Source of the DNA: Bacteroides rodentium JCM 16496
GTDB taxonomy: Bacteria > Bacteroidota > Bacteroidia > Bacteroidales > Bacteroidaceae
NCBI RefSeq assembly: GCF_000614125.1
Contig: NZ_BAKJ01000002.1
Coordinates: 1 to 64,000, forward strand
Direction: 5' to 3'
Length of the DNA: 64,000 nt
Shown: positions 1-11,306 of the stretch, one piece after another
How positions within the stretch are numbered: the stretch's first letter is position 1
Layout of the letters: every line of letters begins with the position of its first letter
Program-made: the position numbers and the translations under genes
The notes under the pieces: model-generated
Seen by the model: the letters and a program-made list of their open reading frames with translations, nothing else
The model's database searches: none
Told to the model about the DNA's origin: nothing

Positions 1-6
1 CCCGAA

Positions 7-103
7 GGGGAGGTGGTAGCGATACATATAGCATTGTTTTTTCATTACTTTGTATTCCCCTACCACCCCGCCCGTTGGGCACCCCTCCTCCTCGGAGGAG
101 GGG
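7..103. repeat. Intergenic inverted repeats at the window edge
   Basis: Two inverted repeats lie close together. GGTGGTAG at 12-19 pairs with CTACCACC at 60-67. A C-rich arm at 82-91 pairs with a G-rich arm at 94-103 around a very short loop. No gene is visible on either side within the window before 649. They could be the terminator of a gene left of the window or a dispersed palindromic repeat. Nothing else is recognised between 104 and 460, an AT-rich stretch. Confidence 0.5.
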
Positions 104-461
104 AATTAAGTTACTCTCTATTTCACCTCTTTTCTTCGCAAGTCATTTCTGTTTGACTATAAAAGCCTGTTTAGTGATGATTAAAAATAAGTTGGTACAG
201 ATAAATGGGAATTTATACATTTATAATTAGGTGTTCGGAATGACAGCGCAGCTAAATTGTACATTGTACATTGTCTAATTGTAAATGAGCTGAATTATTA
301 TTTCCGTTCCAAGTTATTTTTTCATCGTTACTTAGCATTGCTTGGCGTTTCGTATATATTCACCCCCATAATCTTGCCGTGAAGCACTTGTCGAGGTATA
401 TTTTGGCTTTATAATTGCATTCTTAGAAAAGATTGTTTCATTGTTTTATATTCTAATGAAA

Positions 462-469
462 TAATTTTG
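462..469 (+). promoter_or_regulatory. Candidate promoter (-7 box) for the susC operon
   Basis: TAATTTTG fits the Bacteroides -7 consensus TAnnTTTG. A TTG-containing sequence about 20 bases upstream (436-443) is a possible but weak -33 element. Transcription would start near 475, leaving a leader of about 175 nt before the SusC start at 649. No regulator gene is in the window, so the controlling sensor is unknown. Confidence 0.45.
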
Positions 470-648
470 CCTCGGGAAAAAATAGAAATTCGTTTAATGT
501 TTAAATCTAATAGTAAGCCTATGATATAAAAAAGAACGATTTAATCAGCTTAAATTGCTTGTCGAGAAATTTTGCTTGCGAGACACAGTATTAATAAAAA
601 TGCGGAAGAGTAATCTTCCCTAATATTTCTAATCTAATATATAAAAAC

Positions 649-3600
649 ATGTCTAAGAAAATCTTATTTTTATTTTTTTGCGTGTTTGCACTTGCCGTAC
701 ATTCTCAGAATGTAGTGATAAAAGGTAGTGTGACAGATGTGAATCAAGAGCCTCTGTTGGGTGTAAACATTAAAGTAAAGGGAACCACTACGGGAACCAT
801 TACCGATATTGACGGTAACTTTTCGATAAACGGGCCGAAAGGGGCTACGCTTGTCGTCTCTTACATCGGTATGGTGACTCAGGAAGTGCAGTACAAGGGA
901 CAACCGCTGAAGATTGTGTTGAAAGACGATGCACAGGCTTTGGAAGAAGTGGTGGTCGTAGGTTACGGTACGATGCGTAAGAAAGACTTACGGGTTCTGT
1001 GGTGCAGGTTCGTCCGGACAAGATTGCTAACGATAATCCTAAAACTGTACAGGATGTCTTGCGCGGTACACCGGGTTTGACTGTAGGATACGGTGAAGGT
1101 GATGCCGGTGCTAAAGGTGGTGGTGCAATGAAGATTCGTGGTCAACGTTCAGTTTATACCGACGGTGGACACAATGATCCGTTGCTTATTCTTGATGGAA
1201 TGTTTTTCTATGGTGAGCTTTCTGAAATCAACCCAGATGACATTGCACAGATTGACGTTTTGAAGGATGCTTCTGCTGCTGCTGTTTATGGTGCACGTGC
1301 TGCGAATGGTGTTATCATTATCTCTACCAAAAAAGGAAAACAGGGTAAACCGACAATCAATTTTACAGCTAGTATCGGATTGACTCAAAAAGCAGCTTAT
1401 CGTGACAGATGGCAGAACCCGGAGGACTATTTGCAACATTATGTAGACTGGAAAGAAAAGAATACATATGGTGTAAATGCTGAAACCGGTGAATATGCCG
1501 CTTACTCAAGACCGGGTAATGAATATACTTCAAAACCGGGTTATTTCCGTAATCCTAATGATTTGGACGGTGTGTCTTTGGAAACATGGAGAGCTTATAC
1601 TACTAATGCTGAAGGGGAATCAGACCTGAGTATCTGGGCTAGACGTTTGGGCTTTAGAGCTAATACAGCTTTGATGGATAACCTCTTGGCGGGTAAAACA
1701 ATGGATTGGCAGGATAAGGCATTCCGTTTGGGTTTCAACCAAGATTATAATGCTAGTATCAGTGGGGCAGGTGAAAAGATTGACTATTATATGTCACTAG
1801 GTTACTTGCGTAACGAAGGTGCTTTTGTAGATGATACCTATCGTTCTATCCGTGGTAATTTCAAATTGAATGCGAAGGTGACTGATTGGCTTGAATTGGG
1901 TGCTAATCTTAATTTCCAGGATCGTTCAGATGGTGAAATTGGTATGGATAAAGGTGGTTTCATGGAAAACAGCCCTTATGCAGTATTTAAGGATGAAGAG
2001 GGTAATTATGTACAAGACCCTTTGATGTTCCAGTATGACCGTAATAACTTGACAAACTGGTATTACGAAAAACAATATTTGGAGTTACAGAAAGGATATA
2101 CCATATTCAATACGATTTTTAATGCGAAATTGAAATTGCCGTTTGGCATTACTTATACATTCAATGCTGCTCCGCGTTTTCAGTATTTCCATGACCGTTA
2201 CTTCATGTCTGCTGAACGACCGAACTCTAAGCCGACTGACCGTGGTGTGAACCGTGAACAAGCTAAACGCTTCGACTGGTCTTTGAATAATACTATTACT
2301 TGGGATCATATTTTTGCCGATAAGCACCATGTTGTTTTGACGCTGGCGCAAGAAGCAGAAGAACGTCAGTATTGGTCAGATCGTATCGAAGCCCGTAATA
2401 TCTTGCCATCTGATGTACTTGGATTCCACAATACGCAAAATGGTGATAAGTCGGCAAGTTCGTTTAGAAGTGATGACTCACATCAGACCGCCGATGGTTT
2501 AATGGCTCGTGTATTCTATTCTTATGATGACCGCTACATGGCTACTTTCACTATGCGTCGTGATGGTTACTCAGCTTTTGGTTCTTCTAATCCTTACGCT
2601 TACTTCCCGTCTGGTGGTTTGGCATGGACTTTCTCTAATGAAGAGTTCTTCCAGCCGTATTCTCACATAATGAGTACCGGTAAGTTGCGTGTATCTTTCG
2701 GTAAGAACGGTAACCGTTCGTTGTCTAATCCTTATGAAGCTCTTGCCAACCTTTATCCTGGTGGTGGAAAGATGCAGGGATATCTTACATCTTCCGGTGA
2801 TTTGTATTTGCTGCGTTATTTGATGGCTCAGCGTATGGAAAATCCGCGCCTGCAGTGGGAGAAGACACAGTCTTGGAACTTTGCTTTGGACTTCGGCTTC
2901 TTGAATGACCGCATAACCGGTACATTGGAGTATTACCGCATGAGTACTAAAGATATGATTATGACACAGCGTTTACCAAACTTTACTGGTTTTGAAGGTA
3001 TTACGACTAATTTGGGACAAGTTGATAACAACGGCCTTGAAATCGCTTTGAACACATTGAATATTGATAATAAAAATTTCCAATGGAATACAACATTCAG
3101 TCTCTCATATAATAAGAACCGTATAAAGCATCTGTATGGTGATTATGAAGATGTATTGGATGCTTCAGGCAATGTGATTGGTAAAAAAGAGGCTGACTAC
3201 GTGGGTAATGGCTGGTTTATAGATAGACCTATCAGTGCAATCTGGGATTATAAAGTGACTGGTATTTGGCAGAAAGATGAAGTAGAGGAAGCAAAGAAAT
3301 ACGGTCAGGTTCCGGGTGATCCGAAGGTATGGAACAATCCAGCCAACGATGAATACGATGCCGATGGAAATTTGAAGAAGGTTATTTATAATAATGATGA
3401 TAAAGTATTTCAAGGACAAACGGCAGCTCCTGTAACTTGGGCATTGCGTAATGACTTTACTCTGTGGAAAGATTTGACATTGTCTATCAATATATATTCT
3501 CGTATGGGTCATAAGAGCCTTGAAAGTATGTATCTGAACAATGACGATGATGGTGGTGGTATGACTTACCGTTTGGTGAATAAACCTGCTAAAGAGTATT

Positions 3601-3896
3601 GGACAGTAGATAATCCGAGCAATAAATATGCGCGTATTGAAGCACAAGGCCCTGAAGGCGCCAAAGGAGCTCGCAGACTTTATAACCGCTCTTTTGTTCG
3701 TTTGGAAAATATTTCAATAGGTTATACATTGCCCAGACAATGGACAAAGAAAGTAGATGTTGAACGTGCTAAGGTATATGCTACAGTTCGGAATGCGGCT
3801 GTATGGGGTTCTAAGGACTGGGAATATTATGGTGACCCGGAAACCGGTAATTATGCTTCTCGTATTTGGACACTGGGACTTAACTTAACATTCTAA
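649..3896 (+). CDS. SusC-like TonB-dependent outer-membrane glycan transporter (one frameshift)
   Basis: This is the outer-membrane barrel that imports oligosaccharides with its SusD partner. About residues 1-20 form a signal peptide. Residues 22-110 form the carboxypeptidase-regulatory-like domain typical of SusC proteins (GVNIKVKGTTTGT region). The plug follows (LILDGM, DIAQIDVLKDASAAAVYGAR) and then a beta-barrel ending in the aromatic-terminated strand GLNLTF. The reading frame breaks near 990: the tail of the first frame is meaningless, while the +1 frame continues the SusC sequence. Restoring one base (gac tta acg ggt) gives VGYG...KKDLTGSVVQV, a canonical SusC junction, and a protein of about 1082 residues, normal for the family. 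The start at 649 is followed by a good signal peptide. It is the first gene of the PUL. The substrate cannot be deduced from this gene. Confidence 0.93.
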
Positions 3897-3918
3897 ATCT
3901 TTTAACTCAAGAATAAAT

Positions 3919-5974
3919 ATGAAAAACTATATTCAAAAATTTGTTTGCAAGGGATTTATCCTGATGGCCGGAGCTCAATGGTACTGACCGGTTGTAAAGA
4001 AAGCTTTTTGGAGCCTGATCCACAGACCATGTTCAAACCTAGCGAAGTGTTTACTACAGAAGCTGGTCTTAGGTCTGTACTGGCTATCTGTGATCGTCAA
4101 TTGAAAAGAAACTATGTGAGTGAAGATTCTCGTGAGATGATGGCGTTACCTACAGAGTACACTTTCTCTGATTTGATGGTACCTGCTGCGACCGATAAAT
4201 CGGGATTCCTTGATAACGTAGATAATATGCTACGTTCGAATAGCGATCAAAGTACAGAAAAAAACTTAGGTCGTACAAATAGTATATATTTCTTTTGGAG
4301 ACAAGGTTATGAAGGTATTCGAAATGCTAATACATTGCTTTCGTTTATAGATGATGTCCCTATGGATGAGACTTTGAAGAAAGAGTATATTGGTCGTGCC
4401 TATTTCCATCGTGCTTATCGATATTATGCGTTGGTATTCCAGTTTGGACACGTACCTTTGCTTACCCAATTAACTTCTTCACCTAAATTGAATTATCGTT
4501 CTACTCATAGGGATGCAATTCTGGAAAAGATGGCTCTTGATATGGAGTATGCTGTTCAGTGGGTACCTGAACAGAAGGATATGCAATACGTTGGTATGGT
4601 GAATAAGGGAGCTTGCCGTATGTTGCTTTCCAAACTATATTTGGCTCTTGGCAAGTATGAGGATGCAAAGGCACAACTGGATATTTTGATTAATCAGTCA
4701 GGTTATTCGTTGATGACTAATACTTTCGGTACTTTCTTTGAAGGTGGCGAACCTGCTTCTTGGCCTATTACACGTAACGTGATTTGGGATTTACACCGTC
4801 CTGAAAACAAATTGATTGCGGCTAACAAGGAAGTTATTATGGGTATGCCTAATCGTGGTGCTGCAGCTGAGTCGTTTATCCCGATGCTGACTATGCGTAT
4901 CATGTATCCTTTCTTCTTTGATGGTAGAATCAAGATGCCTGATGGCAAACAAGCGTTGTTTAATCTTGACCGTACTAATGGCAAATACCGTTTGGAATAT
5001 GACTACATGCGTGGTTTGGGGCGTGGTATTGCTACTTTCCGTACCAGTACTTTTTATCAGGATGGATTGTGGGCTGTAAATGGCAAAATGGACAAAACGG
5101 ATTTACGGCATAGTTCAGAAACTGGAAACTGGATGCACATGGAAAATTTGCGTTGTAATAATGTAGACTCCGAATTTTACGGGCAAAACATTATGCTTCA
5201 TTCTGACAGAGATTTTTGGGGCAAAGATAAAGATGGAAACCCTGTGTTGGTTACAGCAAAAGGGCAATTACTGTGTTCCGATACAATCCGTCGCTGGTTT
5301 GATGTGCCTCATTACATCTTCTGCATGGATGATGTAGTCAACCAAGCTTTGATTAAAAACAATGGTCTTGAAGGAGCTACTGAAGGTAGTGTCGCAGACT
5401 GGTATCTTTATCGTTTGGCAGAAGCTTATTTGCTTCGTGCTGAAGCTAAATTCTACATTAATCCGAACGATCCGACTATCAAGGATGACCTGAATATCAT
5501 CAGAGGACGTGCGCAATGCTCTGAGCTTTATACTGGCAATGTGACTATCGGCGATATCATGGATGAGCGTGCACGCGAACTTTTCTATGAAGAGTGGCGA
5601 AATGTAGAGTTGACTCGTGTATCTCTTTGTTTGGCTCGCAGTGGAAGACCTGATGAATGGGGAAATACCTATAATGTGGAAACTTTTGACACACAAACCG
5701 GCACAGATATGGAAGGAGGTAGCTATTGGTACCAACGTTGTGTACGCAAAGGTATGTACAACAAGGTATAACAATTCATGTTGATGCCACTAAGACAGAC
5801 ATCAATTTTATTATGGGTAAGCACAATATTTATTGGCCGATTCCTTATAATGCCATTGAGGCTAATAAAAATGCTAAGCTGTGGCAGAATATAGGTTATA
5901 CAGAGTATGACCCTGCTACTCCTATTTGGAAAACTTGGCAAGAAGCCGTAGAAGATGAAGGCAAGTTGAACTAA
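3919..5974 (+). CDS. SusD-like surface glycan-binding lipoprotein (two frameshifts)
   Basis: This is the surface lid and glycan-binding lipoprotein paired with the preceding SusC. The ATG at 3919 begins a signal peptide MKNYIQKFVCKGFILMAGA. The frame breaks near 3976, and one added base joins it to MVLTGCKESF, which supplies the lipobox cysteine. A second single-base loss near 5765 cuts the last ~68 residues. Repair joins RKGMYNK to GITIHV and restores the SusD C-terminal signature KHNIYWPIP...IEANKNAKLWQNIGY. The repaired length is about 685 residues. TPR-like helices (AYFHRAYRYYALV, ACRMLLSKLYLALGKYEDAK, YLLRAEAKF) and RARELFYEEWR-type motifs mark the RagB/SusD fold. It follows susC by 22 bases, and an intrinsic terminator follows it. 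Confidence 0.92.
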
Positions 5975-6005
5975 TCCACTGCTTTTGTCGCTGACATAAA
6001 CCTTT

Positions 6006-6060
6006 ATGGAGGTATATTTGGAGCAATATGAAAAAATATGCAGAATATACCTCCATTTTT
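6006..6060 (+). terminator. Intrinsic terminator after susCD
   Basis: ATGGAGGTATATT at 6006-6018 is a perfect 13-base inverted repeat with AATATACCTCCAT at 6044-6056, and the second arm is followed by a T run. It lies 31 bases after the SusD stop and before the mutarotase. It may uncouple high-level susCD transcription from the downstream enzyme genes. Confidence 0.7.
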
Positions 6061-6100
6061 CTATAAAAATGATTTGCTTTGCCGAAAAAAGTATAGACGT

Positions 6101-7236
6101 ATGAAAAAAATAATGATTGCATTGACAGGACTGTTGCTGTGCGTATCGTCCTGTACTACGCAGCCGGTGGAGGAGAAAACGCTCTCCGGACTGAATCCGG
6201 CAGACTTTCGCACAGAGGTAAACGGCAAACAGACAGACCTGTTTGTCTTGAAAAACAAGAACGGTATGGAGGTGTGTATCACCAACTACGGCGGTCGCAT
6301 TGTGTCGGTGATGGTGCCGGATAAAGATGGCAAGATGCGAGATGTGGTGTTAGGTTTTGACTCCATCCAAGACTACCTGAACATCCCCACCAACTTTGGT
6401 GCTACCATCGGTCGCTACGGAAACCGCATCAACCAAGGCAAGATTACGGTGGACGGCGTGGACTACCAGTTACCGCGCAACAACCACGGTCACTGCCTGC
6501 ATGGCGGTCCGCAAGGGTTCGATGTACAGATGTTCGATGCCCGCCGGCTGAGCGAACAGGTTGTGGAGATGACCTATTTTTCGAAAGACGGTGAAGCCGG
6601 ATTCCCCGGTAACCTGACTTGTAAGGTGACCTTCTCGTTGACTGATGACAATGCCCTGGACCTGCGCTACAGCGCCGAGACAGACCGCACTACGGTTGTC
6701 AACCTGACCAACCACTCTTATTTCAACCTGGATGGTGACGACTCTCCGAAGAATGCAGACCACCTGCTGACCATTAATGCCGATGGCTATACACCTGTGA
6801 CAGTACCTTGATGACAACCGGTGAGATAGCTCCAGTGGAAGGAACTGTGATGGACTTCCGCCAACCCACCGCCATCGGTGCGCGCATCAACAACGACTTC
6901 ATCCAGCTGCAATATGGCAAGGGATACGACCACAACTGGGTACTCAATACCCAGGGTGACATTTCGAAGGTGTGCACCACACTGGAATCGCCGAAGACAG
7001 GTATCGTGCTCGATGTATATACCAACGAACCGGGCATACAATTCTATGCAGGAAACTTCTTGGACGGCACCGTGAAAGGAAAGCGGGGCGTGGTGTACGG
7101 GCACCGTGCTTCCGTCTGCCTGGAGACACAGAAATACCCCGACACCCCGAACAAACCGGAGTGGCCCTCGGTGTTGCTGAAGCCGGGCGAGAAGTATGAC
7201 AGCCACTGTATCTACAAGTTCTCTGTGAAGAAATAA
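6101..7236 (+). CDS. Galactose mutarotase (aldose 1-epimerase) lipoprotein, copy 1 (one frameshift)
   Basis: It interconverts alpha and beta anomers of free aldoses, usually preparing sugars released by a PUL. The N-terminus MKKIMIALTGLLLCVSSCTT is a lipoprotein signal with its cysteine in VSSC. The aldose-epimerase core shows IGRYGNRI, NNHGHCLHGG, TNHSYFNL and GYDHNWVL. A one-base loss near 6799 splits the gene (TPV | MTTGEIAPVEGT). Repair gives TPVDSTLMTTGE and 378 residues, identical in length to the second mutarotase at 19911, to which it is closely related. The ATG at 6101 is chosen over the upstream in-frame ATG at 6038 because only it gives a clean lipoprotein signal, and 6038 lies inside the susCD terminator hairpin. 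Confidence 0.9.
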
Positions 7237-7285
7237 TCCGGAGTGCTTGGGCTGAAGATTGATAACAACTGAAAAACAAACAACC

Positions 7286-8400
7286 ATGAAACAGAATTTA
7301 CGTTCTCTTTGTATGTCGCTGATTGCCGCATTCGCCCTGGCGGGTACGGTCGTGGCACAAGACTATTTTGCAAATTTCCCCATAAAGGCAGACCCGAAGA
7401 TTGTGGGCAAGCGTGTGAGCAGCCGCCTGCTGGAGACCAAACACCAGCTCTACGGCGACCGCGGCATCCACTATGCCGAAGTGTGCACCTGGTATGGCGC
7501 GCTCCGCTTTGCGAGATGACGAACGACCAGGATTTGATTAAGAAGCTGCGCAACCGCTTCGAACTCTTGTTCCATCTGGAGAAAGAGTTGCTTCCCCCGC
7601 CCATCCACGTGGACCAGAACATGTTTGGCTGCCTGCCCCTGAAGCTCTATCGCATGACGAAGGACGAACGCTACAAGGAGCTGGGCTTGCCCTATGCCGA
7701 CACGCAATGGACCCTTCCGGAAAATGCCAAGGAGGGCGAGCGCAAATGGCACAAGAAGGGATACTCCTGGCAGACCCGCCTCTGGATTGACGACATGTAT
7801 ATGATTACCATCGTGCAGTCTGAAGCCTACAAGGTGACCGGAGATACCAAATACATCAACCGCGCCGCCAAGGAGATGGTGCTCTATCTGGACGAGCTGC
7901 AACACGACAACGGCCTCTTCTATCACGCACCCGACGTGCCCTACTATTGGGGACGTGGCGACGGCTGGATGGCTGTGGGCATGACAGAGCTGCTCTTCAA
8001 CCTGCCGCAGAACGACCCGAACCGCGACCGCATCTTGAAGGGCTACCGCCTGATGATGACCAACCTGAAGAAGTATGTGAACGAAGACGGCCTGTGGAAC
8101 CAGCTGATTACCGAAAAGGATTGCTGGACGGAGACTTCGGGCTCGGCCATGTTTGCCTATGCCATGATTCTTGGCGTGAAGAACGGCTGGCTGGACAAGG
8201 ACGAATTCGGCCCCGTGGCCCGCAGAGCTTGGCTTGGCCTGTGCAACTACCTGGACGACAACAACGACTTGGTGGACGTCTGCATCGGTACCGGCAAGAA
8301 GAACAGCCACCAGTATTACCTGGATCGTCCCCGCATCACGGGCGACTATCATGGACAAGCTCCGATTATCTGGTGTGCATACGCACTGTTGAATGAATAA
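7286..8400 (+). CDS. GH105 unsaturated glucuronyl/galacturonyl hydrolase, copy 1 (one frameshift)
   Basis: GH105 enzymes remove the 4,5-unsaturated uronic acid left at the non-reducing end of oligosaccharides by polysaccharide lyases. A signal peptide (MKQNLRSLCMSLIAAFALAG, cleavage after VVAQ) predicts a periplasmic location. The (alpha/alpha)6 fold is recognised from VDQNMFG, YSWQTRLWIDDMYMI, HAPDVPYYWGRGDGWM and WTETSGSAMFAYA. The WGRGxGW segment and the Asp pair in WIDDMYM correspond to the active-site region of this family. One base is missing near 7513 (ctt tgc gga gat restores RFAEMTNDQ). The repaired protein has about 371 residues, normal for GH105. It has a close paralogue at 14405. 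No polysaccharide lyase lies in the window, so the lyase acting before it must be encoded elsewhere, or the enzyme accepts another glycoside. Confidence 0.9.
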
Positions 8401-8409
8401 ATAATTGAA

Positions 8410-8547
8410 AGAGGAGGGTGTGCCAAAACTCTTTTCACCACAGGGTAACACAGAGTATCTCAGAGTTTTTTGTTGATAATCAAGAGTTAAAAGTTATCTC
8501 TGTGTTACTCTGTGTCCTCTGTGGTGAATTATGACACACCCTCTCCT
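8410..8547. repeat. Long imperfect inverted repeat between GH105 and GH2 genes
   Basis: Almost the whole gap folds back on itself. An outer arm GGGTGTGCCA pairs with TGACACACCC, and an inner arm TTCACCACAG...GTAACACAGAG pairs with CTCTGTGTTAC...CTGTGGTGAA. Between them is an AT-rich loop. The GH2 start is at 8575, just downstream. It could act as a partial terminator, an RNA processing or stability element, or be a dispersed palindrome. Confidence 0.65.
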
Positions 8548-8574
8548 GTTTCCCACTTAAAAAGAAGTTATCCC

Positions 8575-11297
8575 ATGAATATCAGCAGCCGTTGGGCAAA
8601 TGCCCTAACCTTTGCTATCCTGTTGCTCGTAGCCACGGCAACAGCAGCCGGACAGATGCCGGTCAATGACGTCAGAGCTTCCGAACATATCTGGCTCGAC
8701 TCGGATATCACCCACCAAGGAGGTTATCAATGGAAAATGAAGAAGGCAGGCGACGTGGCCGATGCCGGCGAGCAACTCTCCTTGCCCGACTACCCCACCA
8801 CCGACTGGATGCCCGCTATTGTGCCCGGAACGGTGCTGAACTCTCTGGTTTACAATAAAATGTATCCAGAACCTTATTATGGAATCAACAACAAAATCGA
8901 ATCCCACTTGATTCCCGACATTTCGGAAATCGGTCGCGACTTCTACACCTACTGGTTTAGGACAGAGTTTGAAGTGCCGGAATCGTTCAAAGGAAAACAT
9001 ATCTGGCTACAGCTGGACGGCATCAACTACCGTGCCGATGTGTGGGTGAACGGCTACCTGCTTAGCTCGATGAAGGGCATGTTCCTGCAAGACTACATCG
9101 ACGTGACCAGCTTTGTGAAGATTGGCGGAAACAATGCACTGGCCATCAAGGTCTATCCGGTGGACGTGCCGGGCAGCACCAAGCCGAAGTCTTGGGGCGC
9201 GGTGGGCGAGTTCCACAACGGTGGAAACGGCAACATCGGGTGGAACACCACCATGTTGATGACTGTGGGATGGGATTTTACCTTTATGGACGGCATCCGC
9301 GACCGCAACACGGTATATGGAAAAACATTTCGCTCTATGCCACCGGCAAACTGGCCTTGCGCCATCCCTTCGTGAAATCGGAACTGCGGAAGCCCGGCTA
9401 CGACCAGGCACGCGAATCGGTGTCGGTAGAGGTAGTGAATCCTACCACCGGATTCAACCCCATCCGCTGCACAGTAAAAGGGGAGATTGTGGGCGAAAAC
9501 ATCACGTTCGAAAAAGAACTGAAAGTCTTGCGTGGAGAAGAAAAACTTGTGACCTTCTCCCCGGAAGAGTTCCCGCAACTGGTGATGGACAATCCTCGCT
9601 TGTGGTGGCCTGTGAACAAAGGTCCCCAAAACCTGTATGAACTGAAACTGACCGTGGCCGTGGATGGAGTAGTGTGTGACTCGGTGAAGACGAAATTCGG
9701 CATTCGCGAGATTACTTCGGACACGAACACGCCTGATAAGTCGCGCGTCTTCTATGTCAATGGCAAACGCCTTTTTATCCGTGGAACGAACTGGATACCG
9801 GAGGCCATGCTGCGTACGTCTGACGAACGTACGTATGCCGAATTGAGGTATAGCCTTCAGTCCGGTGTCAATCTGTTGCGTATGTGGGGTGGCGGAATAG
9901 CCGAATCGGACTACTTCTTCCAACTTTGCGACGAGATGGGTCTGTTGGTGTGGCAGGAATTCTGGATGACGGGCGATACGCGTCACCCGCATGACAAGGG
10001 CAATTACCTGGACAACGTGGCTTCTACCGTGAAGCGCATCCGCAACCATCCTTCTCTGGCTTACTACGTCGCCTCCAACGAGAGTACGGAAGTGACCGGA
10101 ACCCCTGAATTGCTGAACCGGTTGGACGGTACGCGCGGTTACCAGATGCAGTCGGAATGTGCCGGCGTGCACGACGGCAGCCCCTACAAGCAGGTGAACC
10201 CGATGCAGCACTACGAGAACACCGCTTCTCCGCGCGGAAGCCGTGTCGACGGTTTCAATCCGGAGTATGGTGCTCCTACGCTTCCCACAGTGGAAATCCT
10301 CCGTGAGATGATGGACGAGAAAGACCTTTGGCCCATCAACAAGGAGGTGTGGGACTATTTGGACGGTAACGGTTTCCACCTGATGACTACCATGTACACC
10401 GATTTGGTGAACAACTATGGGAAGTCGTCTTCGATTGACGAGTTTGCACAGAAAGGACAATTGTTGGGGGCTATCAACTCCAAGAGCATATGGGAGGTAT
10501 GGAACTATAACAAACTGGACTATGGCGACCGCTTCTGTTCCGGTCTTCTGTTCTGGTATCACAACTGCTCCATGCGGCAGGTCTCTTCCCGCATGTGGGA
10601 CTGGTCTTTGGAACCCACAGCCTCGCTGTATCATACCGCCAATTCGCTGGAACCGCTGCACGTGCAGTTCGATTATCTGAAGAATACGGTATCGGTAGTG
10701 AACGATTATTACCGGACTTTTACCGGTTATAAGGTAACTGCTCAAGTATACGATATCCATAGCAGGAAGGTTTTTGAGGCCGCTACTACCATCGACCTGC
10801 CCGAAGATGGTGTAGTGAACGACGTGCTGACCATCCGTTTCCCTGAAGACATCTCTCAAGTGCACTTCATCAAGTTGTGGCTGAAAGATGAAAAGGGCAA
10901 GGATGTCTCTTCCAATTTCTATTGGCGTTCAAACGATAAGTATGAAGGCAGCAAGACACTGACCGGGCCTGCTTCATCGGGCTTCGAGACGCTGAACCGG
11001 CTGAAAGCGGCCCAAGTGAAGCTCTCCTACAAGACGCGCCGCGCAAATGGTCGCTACTTCGTGGACATCGACCTGAAGAACGCTTCGCGCGAGATAGCCT
11101 TCTTCCAGCAGTTGCAACTGCTCGACTATCGGATGAGCCCGATACGTCCGTCGTTCTATTCGGACAACTTCTTCTCCCTGATTCCGGGCGAGAGGAAAAC
11201 GGTGACCATAGAAACCGGTGAGGAGAAGCTGGGTGAGGAAACCGTTCTGGTGCTGAAAGGTTGGAACACGGATGCTAAGAAGTATAAACTAAAATAA
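8575..11297 (+). CDS. GH2 glycoside hydrolase, beta-mannosidase/exo-glucosaminidase-like (one frameshift)
   Basis: This is a retaining exo-beta-glycosidase. MNISSRWANALTFAILLL starts a signal peptide ending at TAAG. The sugar-binding beta-sandwich is at about residues 55-225 (WMPAIVPGTVLNSLV, YTYWFRTEFEVP, LQLDGINYRADVWVNG). The Ig-like domain follows, then the TIM barrel with LLRMWGGGIAESDYFF, WQEFWMTGD, acid/base Glu in ASNEST and a nucleophile-region Glu in FNPEYGAPTLPTVE. One base is lost near 9312. Repair reads RNTGIWKNISLYATGK and gives about 907 residues, normal for this subgroup. The layout is that of mannosidase/glucosaminidase-type GH2 rather than LacZ. In a uronate PUL a glucuronidase or galactosidase role is also possible, and substrate cannot be read from the sequence. 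Confidence 0.87.
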
Positions 11298-11306
11298 GAC
11301 TATAGC

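Noticed and set aside
649..3896. Programmed frameshift or true pseudogene in susC
   Set aside because: The same one-base loss recurs in 15 other unrelated genes, without a slippery-site pattern, so an artefact is the simpler reading.
7471..8451. 326-residue minus-strand open frame
   Set aside because: Antisense to GH105 copy 1; no family resemblance.
9153..10865. 570-residue minus-strand open frame
   Set aside because: Antisense to the GH2 gene, whose catalytic motifs are on the plus strand.
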